A stretch of DNA of 64,000 bases from Flaveria trinervia (GCA_025506515.1 CM046458.1:41458231-41522230); one strand, 5' to 3'. Shown: positions 43,757-55,936, numbered from the stretch's first letter. The notes: generated by a model not told the origin, from the letters alone. Numbers and translations: made by a program.

Positions 43757-45300
43757 TCTTTTAATGAGTGATTTACAGATTTAATCCAGATGTATAGTTC
43801 GACTTTTACCTTCCAAATAACTAAAAGTTAAATAAAACAATTAGAAATTTAAAAAAACAAAACAAGTTATATTTTTGTATTTTTGATTGGAGATGGATTT
43901 AAACCTATTAGAGTACTTCTAACCGATTTTACTTCCTGGACATCACAGTATCAATTCTATTTTATCATTTCTGGTACGATTCATTCTGGAATAATACAGG
44001 TATATCAGAATCATTTGGGACATTTTAATAAACTATTTTGATGCTAGATTCTTGTTTTGACCGAGAGTCAATAGCAATTTTAGGAAATCATACTAGAGCT
44101 ATAAGATGTACACAATGATTTTGACTGTCAAGAACTACAACTTACGATGATTGTCAGTATACTTGTACTCTTAAATCCATACACTGATTTTTGAACATAT
44201 TGGTGATGAGTTAAGGTTTAATTATTTCAACAAGTTTGTGGATCCCACATTTATATGGTAATCAACGTTGCTCAGTAGATTTTTGAGCGGTCTACGAGTA
44301 TATTTTCAAGAAGAAACTATTCTAAGAGATTTCAAAGAGATGCCAAGCCTCAGGTCAGTGCCATCGCACAGTAGAGAGGTGCAAACAACAATGAATTCTA
44401 GAATATTTAGGTTATGCTTATCCTCAGGTTAGTGCCACCACACAACAGAGAGGCACATAACCTATCTTCTTGTTGGTGCATTTATTTTCTTTTTGCACAT
44501 AACACACCAATAACATAAGTTATTAGCTTGATTGCATTTAGCATTTTTCCATGTGCTTTGCTCATTTTTATGGTCGTCCGCACACATTTGTGGCGTTTAT
44601 TTTGCTCCTCACCCCTTGTTGGAACTACGTTGATTGTGTTAACCAGGGATAAGATGGGAACCCATAGCGAGTTGAACAACTTAGTTTGAATTTTAAACCA
44701 CCAATGAGGTCTACTCATCCATTGTGTTGAATCTACCGACACATCATCTAATGAACAAGCAACCTCTAGGTCTACTTTCTCTATGTTACCTTGGTAGCAT
44801 ACTAGTTTTACTATCATTTTTCCTTTTATTTGGCTTAGACTTTTCAGACTTATACTTTGAATTTTGCATTTTAATCAGTTAAACTCTTTTGAAGTCCCAA
44901 ACAATCTGTTCCCTGTGTACTATCATTTTCATAAATGTTGAATTAGTATCACAGATTTGATTACATTCCTTTTAGCTAAGCTGTCATTCTCCCTCGTTTT
45001 TTGTTTTTTAAGTAATTAAATAAACCAGCTAATTACTAATCTAACCTATTCTCCCCTAAAATTCTAAAACCGAAAATATTTTTGTGTTTTTGGATTTTTA
45101 ATAAACAGGAAAATAAAATAAAATAAAATAAAATAAAATATAAATAAAAATAAAAATGTCGGACTAGGCACTTTCTTCCTCGAAAATCACTTCACTTTTC
45201 TTTTTCACGCCATTAACCTCTAATAGATATAAAAACCTCAGTTTATCAAATGCTTTTGTGTAGAGGTCGGCGCGTTGAAAATCCGTATTTATTTTAACCA
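43757..45300 (-). other. element 2 non-coding spacer after pol
   Basis: No recognised gene. A minus frame at 44482-44817 (MIVKLVCYQGNIEKVD) has no known domain. Two imperfect copies of CCTCAGGTCAGTGCCA-type sequence lie at about 44350-44390 and 44421-44460. An (AAATA)n microsatellite lies at about 45110-45160. Confidence 0.45.
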
Positions 45301-46420
45301 CATCGATTAATTACTTTTCAAAATAGTCATGTATAAAGTGATATTTGATACTGATGTGTTTAGTTTTAGGATGTTGGATAGGATTTTTGGTGACAACAAT
45401 AACAGCAGAATTGTCAACAAAAACAAGAGTGTTAGAGAATTGCAAACCATAGTCGCGCATTTGCTGTTGAATCCAAATGATCTGCGAACAACAACTCCCA
45501 GCAGCAAAATATTCAGCTTCACCACTTGACAGAGCAACCGATGTCTGCTTCTTACACTGCCAGGTGACTAATCGTCTACCAAAGAATTGATAACCTGCAG
45601 AAGTGACTTGTAAATCATCTTGCAACCGCCATAATCCAAGCGACTATACGCTGTAAGCTCAAAGTCATCGTCATGAGGATACCATAACCCGAGTGTTGGA
45701 GTACCCTTTGGATAACGGAATATCCTTTTAACACCTATGAGATGGTTGACTTTTGGTTTCGTCTAATATCTGGAACAAAGACACGTCACGTACATGATAT
45801 CAAGACGAGACACTGTGAGATACATAAGGGATCCGATCATTCCTCTATACATTGTAGCATCAACCAGATCACCATTTTCGTCGGGTGCCACACCGCGGTT
45901 CGTGGCAAGTGGAGTTCCAGCAGCTAAAGCATTTTCCATGTCAAACCGACTAAGGATGTCCCCTACATATTTAGTCTGATGTAGGAAGATTCCTTTTGGT
46001 GTCTTATCCACCTGTAATCCTAAGAAGAACTTCATCTCCTCCATTGCACTCATCTTAAATTCTGCTTTCATGACAGATTCAAATTCTTTACATAACTCTT
46101 CATTTTTGGAATCGAAGATTATGTCATCAACAAAAATCTGTACCAGCAGTAAGTCGCCATCTTTTATTTGTGATGAAACAGTGTACAGTCAATGACTCCT
46201 TTGCGAAAACCGTGTTTCACCAGGTGAGTGGAGAGTTTCTCATACCATGCTTAGGGGCTTGATGGAGCCCGTAGAGAGCCTTATCCAGCTTGTAAACTCT
46301 GCCCCGATGATAAGGATCCTCAAATCCTTTGGGTTGATTGACATACACTATTTCACGGATTTCACCATGAAGAAAAGCACTCTTGACATCTAGTTGATAG
46401 ACTTTGATCTTCATGTAGGA
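45301..46420 (-). pseudogene. element 2 RT C-terminal half and RNase H
   Basis: The catalytic motif is read as FVDD (plus 46123-46134) within VQIFVDDIIFDSKNEEL. MSAMEEMKFFLGLQVDKTPK and SLMYLTVSRLDIMYVTCLCS follow (46071-45763), then RNase H with SSGEAEYFAAGSCCSQIIW and HPKTKHISIKYHFIHDYFEK (45625-45311). An upstream block KVYQLDVKSAFLHGEIREIV lies at 46414-46217. Frame breaks near 46200 and 45700 make it inactive as read. Confidence 0.85.
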
Positions 46421-46427
46421 TGCATAG

Positions 46428-47100
46428 CTAGGAAGATATGGATTGCTTCCATTCTAGCCACAGGTGCAAACACTTCATTGTAATCAATGCCTTCGAATTG
46501 TCTAAAACCTTGAACCACAAGTCGAGCCTTGTTTCGGATTTAACCCCTTGGTCATCTTTCTTGCACTTCACGACCCATTTAGTGCCAATTACCTTAGCAC
46601 CTTTTGGTCTATCCACCAGTGTCCATACTCCTAGCTTCTTGAATTGTAGAAGTTCTTCTTGCATGGCACTAACCCATGCCTCATCATTTAAAGCTTCACT
46701 TACATATTTTGGCATAAATTGAGACACAAAACATCGATAAGCACTATCGTGAAGATAGCCTTTTACCATGACTGAGGCATAATCAGCTGAGTATAGCTGA
46801 CTTCGTGTTTGTACTCCCGATTGTACATTCCGTATTACATTGTCCAGAGGATCATATACATGTATTTGAGATCCGGGAGTGGTGTGAACAACTACTTCCT
46901 GATCTAGATTTTGAATTCCTGGTTCAGTATCCGTAGCCGTTGGAGTGTGAGGTTCTAAAGTGTCAGAGGCATCAATATCTGATGCTTGTGTACTTTCAAT
47001 AGCAGGAACCTGTTCCTCCTGGTCCATCTGTTCAGTCTCAACTTCTTCATCGTCAGAGGAGGAGTCACTTACATCAAGTGCTCCCCCTTAAGGACTAGAA
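46428..47100 (-). pseudogene. element 2 integrase-RT linker and RT start
   Basis: Acidic linker (MDQEEQVPAIESTQASDI, frame 47027-46428), then HVYDPLDNVIRNVQSGVQTR and the RT start ALNDEAWVSAMQEELLQFKK to GAKVIGTKWVVKCKKDD. The linker upstream contains the purine tract TAAGGGGGAGC (plus 47080-47090), in the same place as AGGGGGA at 24641 in element 1. Confidence 0.75.
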
Positions 47101-47149
47101 GATTCACCTTATGAAATGATGTTGTCGAGTCTAGTAACGATATGTTTAA

Positions 47150-48110
47150 GACATCGTACATTATTCTGGTTGATAACTCATCATTAGGAAGGGAGAGAGG
47201 GATGTTCAAGGACTTAAAAAATCCATCATAGTCAAGAAGAATGAGGGTCCCTTTCCAGCAGGGGGTAGTGTATCTCTAAACATCAACATTGCACCACACT
47301 TCTACCTGACCCGTTGAGTTGTTATAAACTCTCTTGTCTAGTATATTGTATCCTAGAAAGATCCCTTCTTCAACCTTCTCATTGAACTTCCTGACTGAGT
47401 TTTCTTCAGCAACGTACATGGTGCGCCAAATGGTTCGAGGTACTCCAGATTAGGTTTACGTCACTGGAGCACTCATAACAAGTTTTACCATGACATTTGA
47501 CCACCAAGGCTCGATTGAGGGTGTAACATGCATTGGCAACTGCCTCGTTCCAAAATTGGATAGGTAGTTTCGATTCGGCTAGCGTCGTTCTTGCTGTCTC
47601 TATCAAGCTCATGTTCTTTCGTTCAGCAACTCCTTTCATTTATGGAGTGTAGGTAGATGTGAACTGGTGTACAATTCCTTTCTCTTTGCAGAACGCCTCC
47701 ATCCACTGGTTCTTGAACTCCATGCCATTGTCTGATCGAATCTATCTCACTTCAGCTTGTAGAGTGATTCCATGTAGTTACCAGCTATTTGAAAGATTCA
47801 AATGTCTCTAATTTGGACTTCAGAAACATCACCCAAGAGAATCTGAGTAATCATCAGTGACTACATAACAGTACAAATCACCAGCGATGCTTTTGGTGCT
47901 GATAGGACCAAACAGATCCATGTGTCAGAAGTTCGAGAGGCAGGTCAATGGAATGTACTTTCTTTACCTTGTGAGACTTCTTGGTCTGTTTACCTTTCTT
48001 ACACGCTACACAAAAATCCGGAATTTGAAAATTCTTGACATTTACTCCATTCACTAAATCATTTTTGATCAGATGATTCATCTTCCACGGATTGATGTGT
48101 CCCATTCTCC
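47150..48110 (-). pseudogene. element 2 integrase
   Basis: Pre-integrase zinc-binding part MGHINPWKMNHLIKNDL with CVACKKGKQTKKSHK (48105-47878), then the catalytic-core end MKGVAERKNMSLIETARTTL (47639-47406), which keeps the catalytic glutamate (AERKN) and is followed by LPIQFWNEAVANACYTLNR. Frame breaks occur between about 47640 and 47870 and after 47406. Confidence 0.8.
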
Positions 48111-48266
48111 TATGTCAGGAGATTGAGTCCCTCTCTATTGCCTTTGACAAGAAGCATTGAACATTATGATTGGTTGTGGAGGCTTTTGATAGATCCAAGA
48201 CATATAAGTCATTATATCTTGAAGCTGACATTAAGATTTTGTCCTCCCAAATAATGTAATCATTCT

Positions 48267-48603
48267 TCAATACGTAGCACTCCTTGTTGTCAAAAACAAC
48301 TTTGAATCATTTGTCACAAATCTGGGAGACTGAAAGCAAGTTATTCTGTAGTTGTTGAACGTTGTTGACCTTATCAAACTTGACTTTCTGGTTTCCCACT
48401 TCGCCTTGAGCGGTGATGTATCATCCTTTATTTCCAGCAAATGATACATGTCCCCCTTTAATTTGTTTGACATTCAAAATAATAGACAGGTTCCTGGTCA
48501 TGTGCCTAGACGCCCCACTATCAACAATCCAGGTATTTGTGATAGCACTGTAGTGGACCCCTACACATTTAAAGGAAATGATTAGTTTAGGTTTGGGACC
48601 CAA
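48267..48603 (-). pseudogene. element 2 protease
   Basis: TNTWIVDSGASRHMTRN (48603-48421) carries the D-S-G catalytic triplet of Copia proteases; HVSFAGNKG and a second frame starting MSNKLKGDMYHLLEIKDDTS follow. Confidence 0.8.
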
Positions 48604-48875
48604 GCCTTAACTAGCTTGGGTGACCCAAAGGAATCACACATCATAAACTCAACCCACTGTCCATTTGAGGCTGAGGGCATATCATTCTTCTTGTTGTTCT
48701 TATTATCAGACAAAGGACTTGACTTTTCTTTGCATAAGCCAATTTTGTGTAAGGCCTGTTTGTGATAGACAGACGACTAGCTTACAGTTTGAACTTTATG
48801 TTCATTAATTCTCTTTGGTGGAGTAATAGAACTCCTTTTCGAAGAACTTGGTTTTGTATCATAAAGTTCAATTTT

Positions 48876-50015
48876 CTATCTAAGAGTCTGACAATAAGGA
48901 CAGTTAGAAGAAATGTGTCCGCTCTTTCCACAACTGTAGCATGATCTCCCTTCTACATGTTGAGGGATCTGTTTATATGGGGTTGAGTGTGATACAGGTG
49001 TGACATGAGTCTGGTTGGATTTAGTCACTTCTCGTTTATATGTATCGCCTTTATTAACAAAATTATTTGTTTTGACGTTTTGAACATCTTTAACATGCCC
49101 TTTGGTACTAACACGTGTGTGGTTAACTGGTTTAGTCAGTTTGGGTTCTGAAATAGACTTTGGTGAACCTGACCTTACATTAACCCTTTTAAATGCATCA
49201 TTTAAATTCTCAATGGGCATCTTGCCTTTTGAATTCAAAGTAGCCTCCTTCTGTTTAGTGGCATATTTCACTGGTTTACCCATGGAATCATGATCACTAA
49301 CCAGAGGAGTGGACACCACATAATCCTTAATTGGGTTGTTATTTACAGGTCTACATTTTGTATTTAACATGATCTCATGTGGTGGTGGGACTACTTTGTA
49401 ACCCAACCCTTCCCCATTATTTTGTTCTTTCACTAAGTGTTGAACTATGTGAGAAGAATTGGTCCAATTGTGCAGATTTTGTTTTAAAGAATTTACTTCG
49501 ACTTCTAAAACTGCTTTTTCTCTCTTTTTTTCTTCCAAAGAATTTAAATAAAACTTTATATCATTAGCTTGATTAAAAGCAACAACCTCGGTTTCCCTTA
49601 GTTGTTTACCTAAAAGTTCTATTTTTTCTTTATAATTGCACTCATTCTGTTTTAAAATACGATTAGCTTCTGTGCACAGTTGTAAATCATTTACTAAGAT
49701 ATCATTGTGGTCTAATAATCTAGCACATTTCAAATCAATGCTTTCTTTAAATTTGTTACATTCAATACAAGCATGATTTTCAAAAAGTTGATCTTTTGTA
49801 CTTACCTGTGAAGATTCAGTTGAATCAGCCATCAATGCAGAATTTGACTCTTCGAATGCTGGAGATTCTGAACATGTCGTTCTGAGTTCTTCTTTTACTA
49901 CATTCATAGCTTCTTCGTTATCTGACATTACTTGTTCAACTGTGATTTCACCTTCACTGGCAGAGCCATCATCCAATCCCTTGACACAGGCAATGTTTGA
50001 TTCACCCGGAGACAC
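48876..50015 (-). pseudogene. element 2 Gag C-terminal extension, coiled coil plus zinc knuckle
   Basis: A long open frame of 379 residues. Residues about 80-190 form a charged heptad-rich coiled coil (FKESIDLKCARLLDHNDILV to LEVEVNSLKQNLHNW). A basic, serine-rich stretch with repeated VK-NH words follows, then a CCHC knuckle CYSCGKSGHISSNC near the C-terminus (about residues 358-371). Its place between the main Gag knuckle and the protease equals the coiled coil of elements 1 and 4. Confidence 0.75.
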
Positions 50016-50090
50016 AAAACGGAAGGTCCAGTCCTATCCTTCGTCACCTTGAGCAGTCAAGGCCTTTGTCTCTTTGCTTGACGAGGTAGT

Positions 50091-51237
50091 TCAACTCCTG
50101 TCTTTTTCTTGATGATCGAAGGTTGAGAACGGATTTTCGTTACCTGTTTTCTTGCGCTTTACACATTTACGTTTGAAATGCCCCTTTTCACCACAATTAA
50201 AGCAGGTAACTTTGGTTTTGTCGAAACCAAAGGTTGTGTCTTTTGTGGCTACTAAATTCCGTCCTGTCTTTTTCACAAACTTTTTCGCCCTTCGGACAGC
50301 ACTCGCCAAGGCCCACATGATATCCATTCTCTCTAGTTCATTTTTGTCCACCTGCTCGTAATCTTCATTTGCAAGATGGCAATTCCCAATCTTCCCTGCA
50401 ACTAGACCATCATAGGAATGGACATATCTACTAGAAGATCCATGTGCTCCTTTGCAACTTCCACTATAATATTACCAAGATTCTCGGTCTTTAACTTAGG
50501 AGCATTGGCTTCAGGCACTATATATTGGGTGCACGATGACCCTAACGTTTCTGATCCTGAAGCAGTGGTTTGATAAGGAGCTGCTAAACTAGACACAAAG
50601 GTAGTTTGAAGTGGTGCTCCTAAACTGGTTGGAGTGGGAGATGAGTTATAAAGTGAAGGATTCTAGTCGTAGGATCCTTTCTCTGACATGTATTTCATTC
50701 TTAGTTCCTCCTCTCTTAATTTCAGGATGAAGTCATTTATGTCTAACTTTGCAAGTATATTGTTTTGTCTCAGATTAGACACAGACGAGTCCCATTTCGT
50801 CGGCAAACCATCTGCAAAACTTGACACTTTATCTTCCATAGACGTTGTTACCCCATGAGTGTGCAGCTCACTCATCAAATGGAAGAATCTTTCAATAATA
50901 TCATCCAAGCTTTCTTTCCCTATTAAGGAGAAATTATCAAACTCCTTCTTGAGAGCCTTTGCCTTTAATGCCTTTAATGTTGCATTCCCATCATATCTTT
51001 TCTCTAAAGCCTCCCATAACTTTTTCGTCTGTTGTTCTCAGAGAACTGATGAAAGATATCTTTCGGTATCAACTGAGTCAACAGGGCATACACCTTCTTT
51101 TTAGCATTTTACTTAGCTTTCTGGCTGTCAGTCATACCTCCCAAAGTTAGCTTAACACCATTAACCCCGAATGGCATACTATAACATGTCTCAATGGATT
51201 CCCAAAGATTGGGATCAACTCCATTTAGATAGATCTC
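50091..51237 (-). pseudogene. element 2 Gag, truncated
   Basis: The main Gag knuckle CFNCGEKGHFKRKC is at plus 50163-50204, after ELERMDIMWALASAVRRAKK. Upstream, FFHLMSELHTHGVTTSMEDK and FADGLPTKWDSSVSNLRQ (50908-50663) are UBN2-type Gag. The N-terminal part stops at 51237, where an LTR of another family begins, so the element has lost its 5' end. Confidence 0.8.
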
Positions 51238-51624
51238 TGTTGGACCAAAAGAACCAATGAGCCTGATTAGAAAAACCTCCAAGTCCCACAGACATTACAA
51301 CTGTTGAAGAAGATCACAATAGCTGAAGACATCAGCTGATTACAAGGTCTGAAGACAAAGTCTGAAGACAAGAACTAAAGACAAAGTCTGAAGCTGTCAA
51401 CTAAAGACAAAGTCTGAAAGTAAAGTACTGAAGACAAAGTCTGAAGCTATCAGCTGAAGAAAAAGTCTGAAAGTAAAGTACTGAAGACAAAGTCTGAAGC
51501 TATCAGCAGAAGACAAAGTCTGAAAGTAGAAGTCTAAAGAACAAAGACTGAAGACAAAGACTGAAGACCAAAGTGATTAGTAGTTGTCACAACAGCTGAA
51601 GTTATCAACCTCAGTAGTTGTGAT
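51238..51624 (+). repeat. LTR fragment in plus orientation, family of elements 3 and window end
   Basis: It starts TGTTGGACCAAAAGAACC and matches the first ~390 bases of the LTR read on the minus strand from 58506 and on the plus strand from 63746. It is an array of CTGAAGACAAAGTCTGAAG-type words. It ends at GTTGTGAT, where RNase H sequence of element 3 on the opposite strand begins. Confidence 0.75.
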
Positions 51625-52760
51625 CAGTACCTGAGATGTACAACTTGCAGCAACAATGTACTCTGCTTCAGGAGTGGATGTAGCAACAGATGTTTGTTTC
51701 TTACTCTGCCAAGAAATCAAACAGTTGCCTAGAATTGACATCCACCAGAAGTTGACTTTCTAGTTAACTTACATCCTGCATAGTCACTATCTGAAAAAGC
51801 AACTAATTTGCAAGAATGTCCAGTGGAATACCATAGACCTAGAGATTGAGTACCTTGCAGATATCTAAAAATTCTCTTGACTGCAATCAAATGAGATTCT
51901 TAGGAGCAGCCTGAAATCTAGCACAAACACAAGTTGCAAACATGATATCTGGTCTAGAAGCTGTTAAGTACATCAAGGACCCAATCATACATTTGTAAAG
52001 TGTTTCATCAACAGCTTTACCTTTCTGATCTGCATCCAGTTGTGTGGTGTTGCACATGGGAGTAGAACAGGGCTTACAATTTTGTAAATCAAACTTATTC
52101 AAAAGATCTTTTGTATATTTTGACTGATGAATAAAGGTTCCATCAGCCTTTTGTTTGATTTGCAAGCCTAGAAAGAACTGTAATTCTCCCATTGCACTCA
52201 TTTCAAACTTTTGTTTCATTAAACTGGTAAAATCATCACACAACTGGGGATCAGAGGATGCAAAAATTATATCATAAACATAAATTTGAACATGTAGCTT
52301 ATGCTGATCCACTTGCTTAATAAACAAAGTTTTATCTATGGATCCTCTAGTGAAATTATTTTTAAGAAGAAAATTTGAAAGTGTTTCATACCAGGCTCTA
52401 GGAGCTTGCTTCAACCCATAAAGAGCCTTATCAAGTTTATACACCCAATCAGGATGTGTATTGTCCTCAAAACCTGGTGGTTGACACACATAACCTCTTC
52501 TTTTATTTTACCATATAAAAATGCACTTTTGACATCCATTGAAAAACTTTAATATTGTGGAATGCAGCATATGCTAAGAACAATCTAATTGCCTCTAGTC
52601 TTGCTACAGGGGCAAAGGTTTCATCATAATCAATACCTTCTTCTTGTGAAAACCCTTGTACAACCAGTCTAGCCTTGTTCTTGACAATAAGCCCATTTTC
52701 ATCAGTTTTATTCCTAAACACCCATTTAGTGCCTATTGCACACTTACCTGGGGGTAGAGG
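51625..52760 (-). pseudogene. element 3 RT / start of RNase H, YVYD in place of YVDD
   Basis: RNKTDENGLIVKNKARLVVQ (52721-52503) is the RT N-terminal part. The next frame (52489-51887) has YKLDKALYGLKQAPRAWYET, then IYVYDIIFASSD: the second catalytic residue is Tyr (TAT GTT TAT GAT, plus 52271-52282) instead of Asp. MIGSLMYLTASRPDIMFATC follows. RNase H is in pieces from 51890 and ends abruptly at 51625. Confidence 0.85.
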
Positions 52761-52768
52761 AACACTTG

Positions 52769-54100
52769 CTACTTTTTGAACTGAAGTAGCTCAAGCTGCA
52801 TGGCTTCAACCCATCCATCGTCTCTCAAAGCAACATGATAGTTCTTTGGCTCTAGCTGACTGATGAAGAGAGCATAGAAGCAGAAGTTAGACAATTGACT
52901 TCTGGTTGAGACACCAGCATTGATATCACCAATGATTTGAGACATGGGATGATTCTTCAGCTCTTGGTATACTATAAGATCAGTGCAAGTGTTTGTAGCC
53001 GGTTCAACAGCAACAGATGGTGATCCAAATTCTTGAAACCAAGTATTAGATGGCAAGTCAAATGACGTAGAGGAGTCAGAAATCTCATCAGCATTTGTTG
53101 TGGATGGAGCTACAGAAGCTACAGGAACATCAAGTTTAACAGACTCATGCAGTTGGTCACTAAACTTGAAAAGGTGAGTACTGATATCATCATCATCTTC
53201 AGTACCACCAGGTGGAAGACTTGCTGCAGAAGATGATTTATCCACATGATGTGCAACAGCTGGAGATTGATAAGGAACATATTGTAGTATGTCCAGATCA
53301 AACAACTCCACAGGGTTTTGTGGAATTTTATCCTTAGGAGATTCATTGAATTTCACATGCAAGGTTTCTTCAACTATCTTTGTTCTGCAGTTGAAGACTC
53401 TGTAAGCTTTGCATGTGGATGAATAACCTACAAAGTACCCTGCATCCACATTAGGATCAAATTTACGGAGTTGATCCTTTGTGTTGAGAATGAAACAAGG
53501 ACACCCAAAGGCTTTGAAGAATGAAATTAGAGGAGCCAAATGATGTAGAACTTCATATGGAGTCTTCATCAACCTCTGATTTACTAATACTCTATTCTGC
53601 ACATAGCAAGCTATGTTAACAGCTTCAGCCCAAAAGGTCAATGGCAAACCAGAGTCAGCCAACATAGACCTTGCAGCTTCAATTAGGGTCCTGTTCTTTC
53701 TCTCCAATACTCGATTTTGTTCTGGAGTCCTTGGGATGCTAAACTACCTCTTGATTCCTTTTGATAGATAAAAATCATCAAGTGTATGGTTTCTGAATTC
53801 AGTTCCATTATCACTCCTTATACACTTGACTGATAGGGAATACTGCTTCTCAACATACAACACAAGTTTATAATCATCTGTGCAACCTCAACCTTTGAAT
53901 GCAAAAAGAAAGTCCATACAAATCTGGAGTAATCATCCACAATTACCAGACAGTATTTCTTCTTTGCCATGCTCATCACTCTCACAGGACCAAATATATC
54001 CATGTGCAGTAACTGCAAGCAGGCAGTGGACTTAGATTCTTCAATAGAAGGGAATGAACTTTGTGCTGTTTTCCTTTTAAACAAGTAGTGCAGGTTTCAT
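52769..54100 (-). pseudogene. element 3 integrase
   Basis: The core begins with LQLLHMDIFGPVRVMSMAKK and VIVDDYSRFVWTFFL (54084-53818); ERKNRTLIEAARSMLADSG (53707 downward) carries the catalytic glutamate and FWAEAVNIACYVQNR follows. The long frame 53707-52769 continues through FKAFGCPCFILNTKDQ and GYFVGYSSTCKAYRVFNCRT into the linker that precedes RT. Frame break between about 53710 and 53820. Confidence 0.85.
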
Positions 54101-54656
54101 CACAGTGGAACTCATTTATTGGTAGACCTCTCACTAAACTATTGTGGATCAGCTGACTCATGTTTTTGAGATTAACATGACCCAGCCTTCTATGCCACAG
54201 TTTAGATTCCTGAGGATAGGCTTTGGAGAATAGACAAGGATGACCCTTCAAATCAATCTTCTTTAACAAATCCAAGGCATATACTCTTCCAATCCTGTTG
54301 GCCTTCAGGAGAGTATAATCATCCAATATCTTGTCAATCAGCCTTAGAACTTGGGAAGACAGAATCCTGCAGTTCTGGCTTGTGAAAAGTGCAACATGCT
54401 CTTTATCACACATTTGACTGACACTCAGTAGATTATACTTGAGATTCTCCTCATGGTTAACATCATCAAATCTGATATCTCCATTAGATACATATCCTTT
54501 CCCGATGATGTAACCCTTGGCATCATTTCCAAATGAAACAAATCCCTTCTTTCCTTGAGAGTAGTCATTAAGAAGAGAACTGCTCCCAGTCATATGCATA
54601 GATCCTCCACTGTCTACATACCAGATGCTCCTTTGGCATGCTGAAGAACCCTGCAT
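53982..54656 (-). pseudogene. element 3 protease and pre-integrase domain
   Basis: RSIWYVDSGGSMHMTGSSS gives the protease D-S-G. GKGYVSNGDIRFDDVNHEEN and LLSVSQMCDKEH lead to the pre-integrase zinc-binding domain LWHRRLGHVNLKNMSQLIHN with CTTCLKGKQHK. Open for 224 residues, then frameshifted near 54070 into the integrase core. Confidence 0.85.
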
Positions 54657-54727
54657 TCATCATAAAGAACTAGTTAGGTTTTGAGACCCAAACCTTTTTG
54701 GTTTTGGGTCTGTTTTCATCAATAGAT

Positions 54728-55726
54728 TTACCATAACTTGTTTCTTATGATTAACAGCTGATGAAGAAGGAGATGGTGCTGAAATAGATTCCTTGGATTG
54801 GGCTTGGAATGCCTTTTCAGTGGTTTGATCATAAGTGCATCTAGTTGGTTAACTCTCCCCAACAAATGCTGAACCATCATAACAAGTTGTGTCTGATTTG
54901 TAGCTAAAACTTTCAACTCTTGTGACATATCAGTACTTGTGTTTGATGAGTTCCTGTGACTCACCATTTCCTCCTTAAAATTCACAGACTTAGTCTGATG
55001 TTTATCATGAGAAGCACTATCAACTGTTTTATGATAAACCCTATCCTTCTTTTTGGATTTGGTTGAAGGCTTAGGTATATCACATTGGGATGACTGTGGC
55101 ACAAACTTAGTCTCAAACTCATTTTTCATTTCATCCATCTGGATTTTAATAAGCTTATATTTGTTGAGTTTGGAACCCTTTCTGTACCAACATTCATCAG
55201 AAAGATGATTGAATTTACCACATATTTCACATGGCTTATTCTTCATCTTGGATTGATCAACTGCTGATGTGGAAACTACTGAAGGTGTGCTCTTCAGTAC
55301 TTTCCTCCTTTCAGTACTTTTGTTTAGTAATGAAGGATCTATAACAACTGAAGACTTGTTCTTCAGCTGTTCTCTATCAGCAGTTGTTAATCCTTTTATT
55401 TCAGCTGATTTGAAATGCTTTTCAGATGTTGTGACTTGCCCTTCAGTACTTGAGGTACTTTGAGGGACAACATCTGAAGTACTCAGCTTCATGTGCTTAT
55501 TAGTAGTTAACCCATCAGCCAATTGATTTGCTGAGGTATCAACACTAATTTCATCTTGTGATTTTGGGTGATCACTTGAGGATGATGCACATGATGATGT
55601 GGTTTGGAAATTACTTTCACCTTTAGATTTTACTATTGGTTTTGGAGTAAAATCTATAGGTGGTGCAATGTGGTTGTAACCTATTCCAAACTTCACATTT
55701 GAAGCAGATTGCTTGCTGAGCAGCAT
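54728..55726 (-). pseudogene. element 3 Gag-protease linker with a second zinc knuckle
   Basis: A 332-residue frame rich in S, T and K. A CCHC-like motif CEICGKFNHLSDEC lies mid-frame (about residues 165-180), followed by a charged helix KLIKIQMDEMKNEFETKF. The corresponding part of element 4 has CVMCESTAHLAKDC. Role unknown, presumably RNA binding. Confidence 0.65.
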
Positions 55727-55936
55727 TTCAAATCCCTAGCGGTCACACTCAACTTGGGTAACTACAAGTTTTTCTTTGAAATCTCTATGGTTCTCAAGAA
55801 TGACCTCTAGCTTAGCTTTTTCATCATTTAATTGGCATTTAAGCTTATAAATCTCATCATCTTTATCCTTAAGGACAGACTCATATTCAGCTTTTCTTTT
55901 GGAAAGGGTTTGCTCAAGCTCTAGATTTTGATTTAT

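Larger units (their letters stand above)
38763..51237 (-). mobile_element. element 2: Sirevirus-like Copia element, minus strand, 5' end lost
   Basis: Read on the minus strand: partial gag (from 51237), two zinc knuckles, protease, integrase, RT, RNase H, a 2.7-kb non-coding spacer with hairpin repeats and word arrays, a long accessory ORF, a polypurine tract and the 3' LTR (39409-38763). Gag is cut at 51237 by another LTR, and no 5' LTR was found. Same architecture as element 1, with a different LTR family. Confidence 0.85.

Noticed and set aside
44482..44817. Possible 111-residue host protein on the minus strand
   Set aside because: No recognisable domain. It lies in the spacer of element 2 between pol and the accessory ORF, and the frame is short enough to occur by chance.
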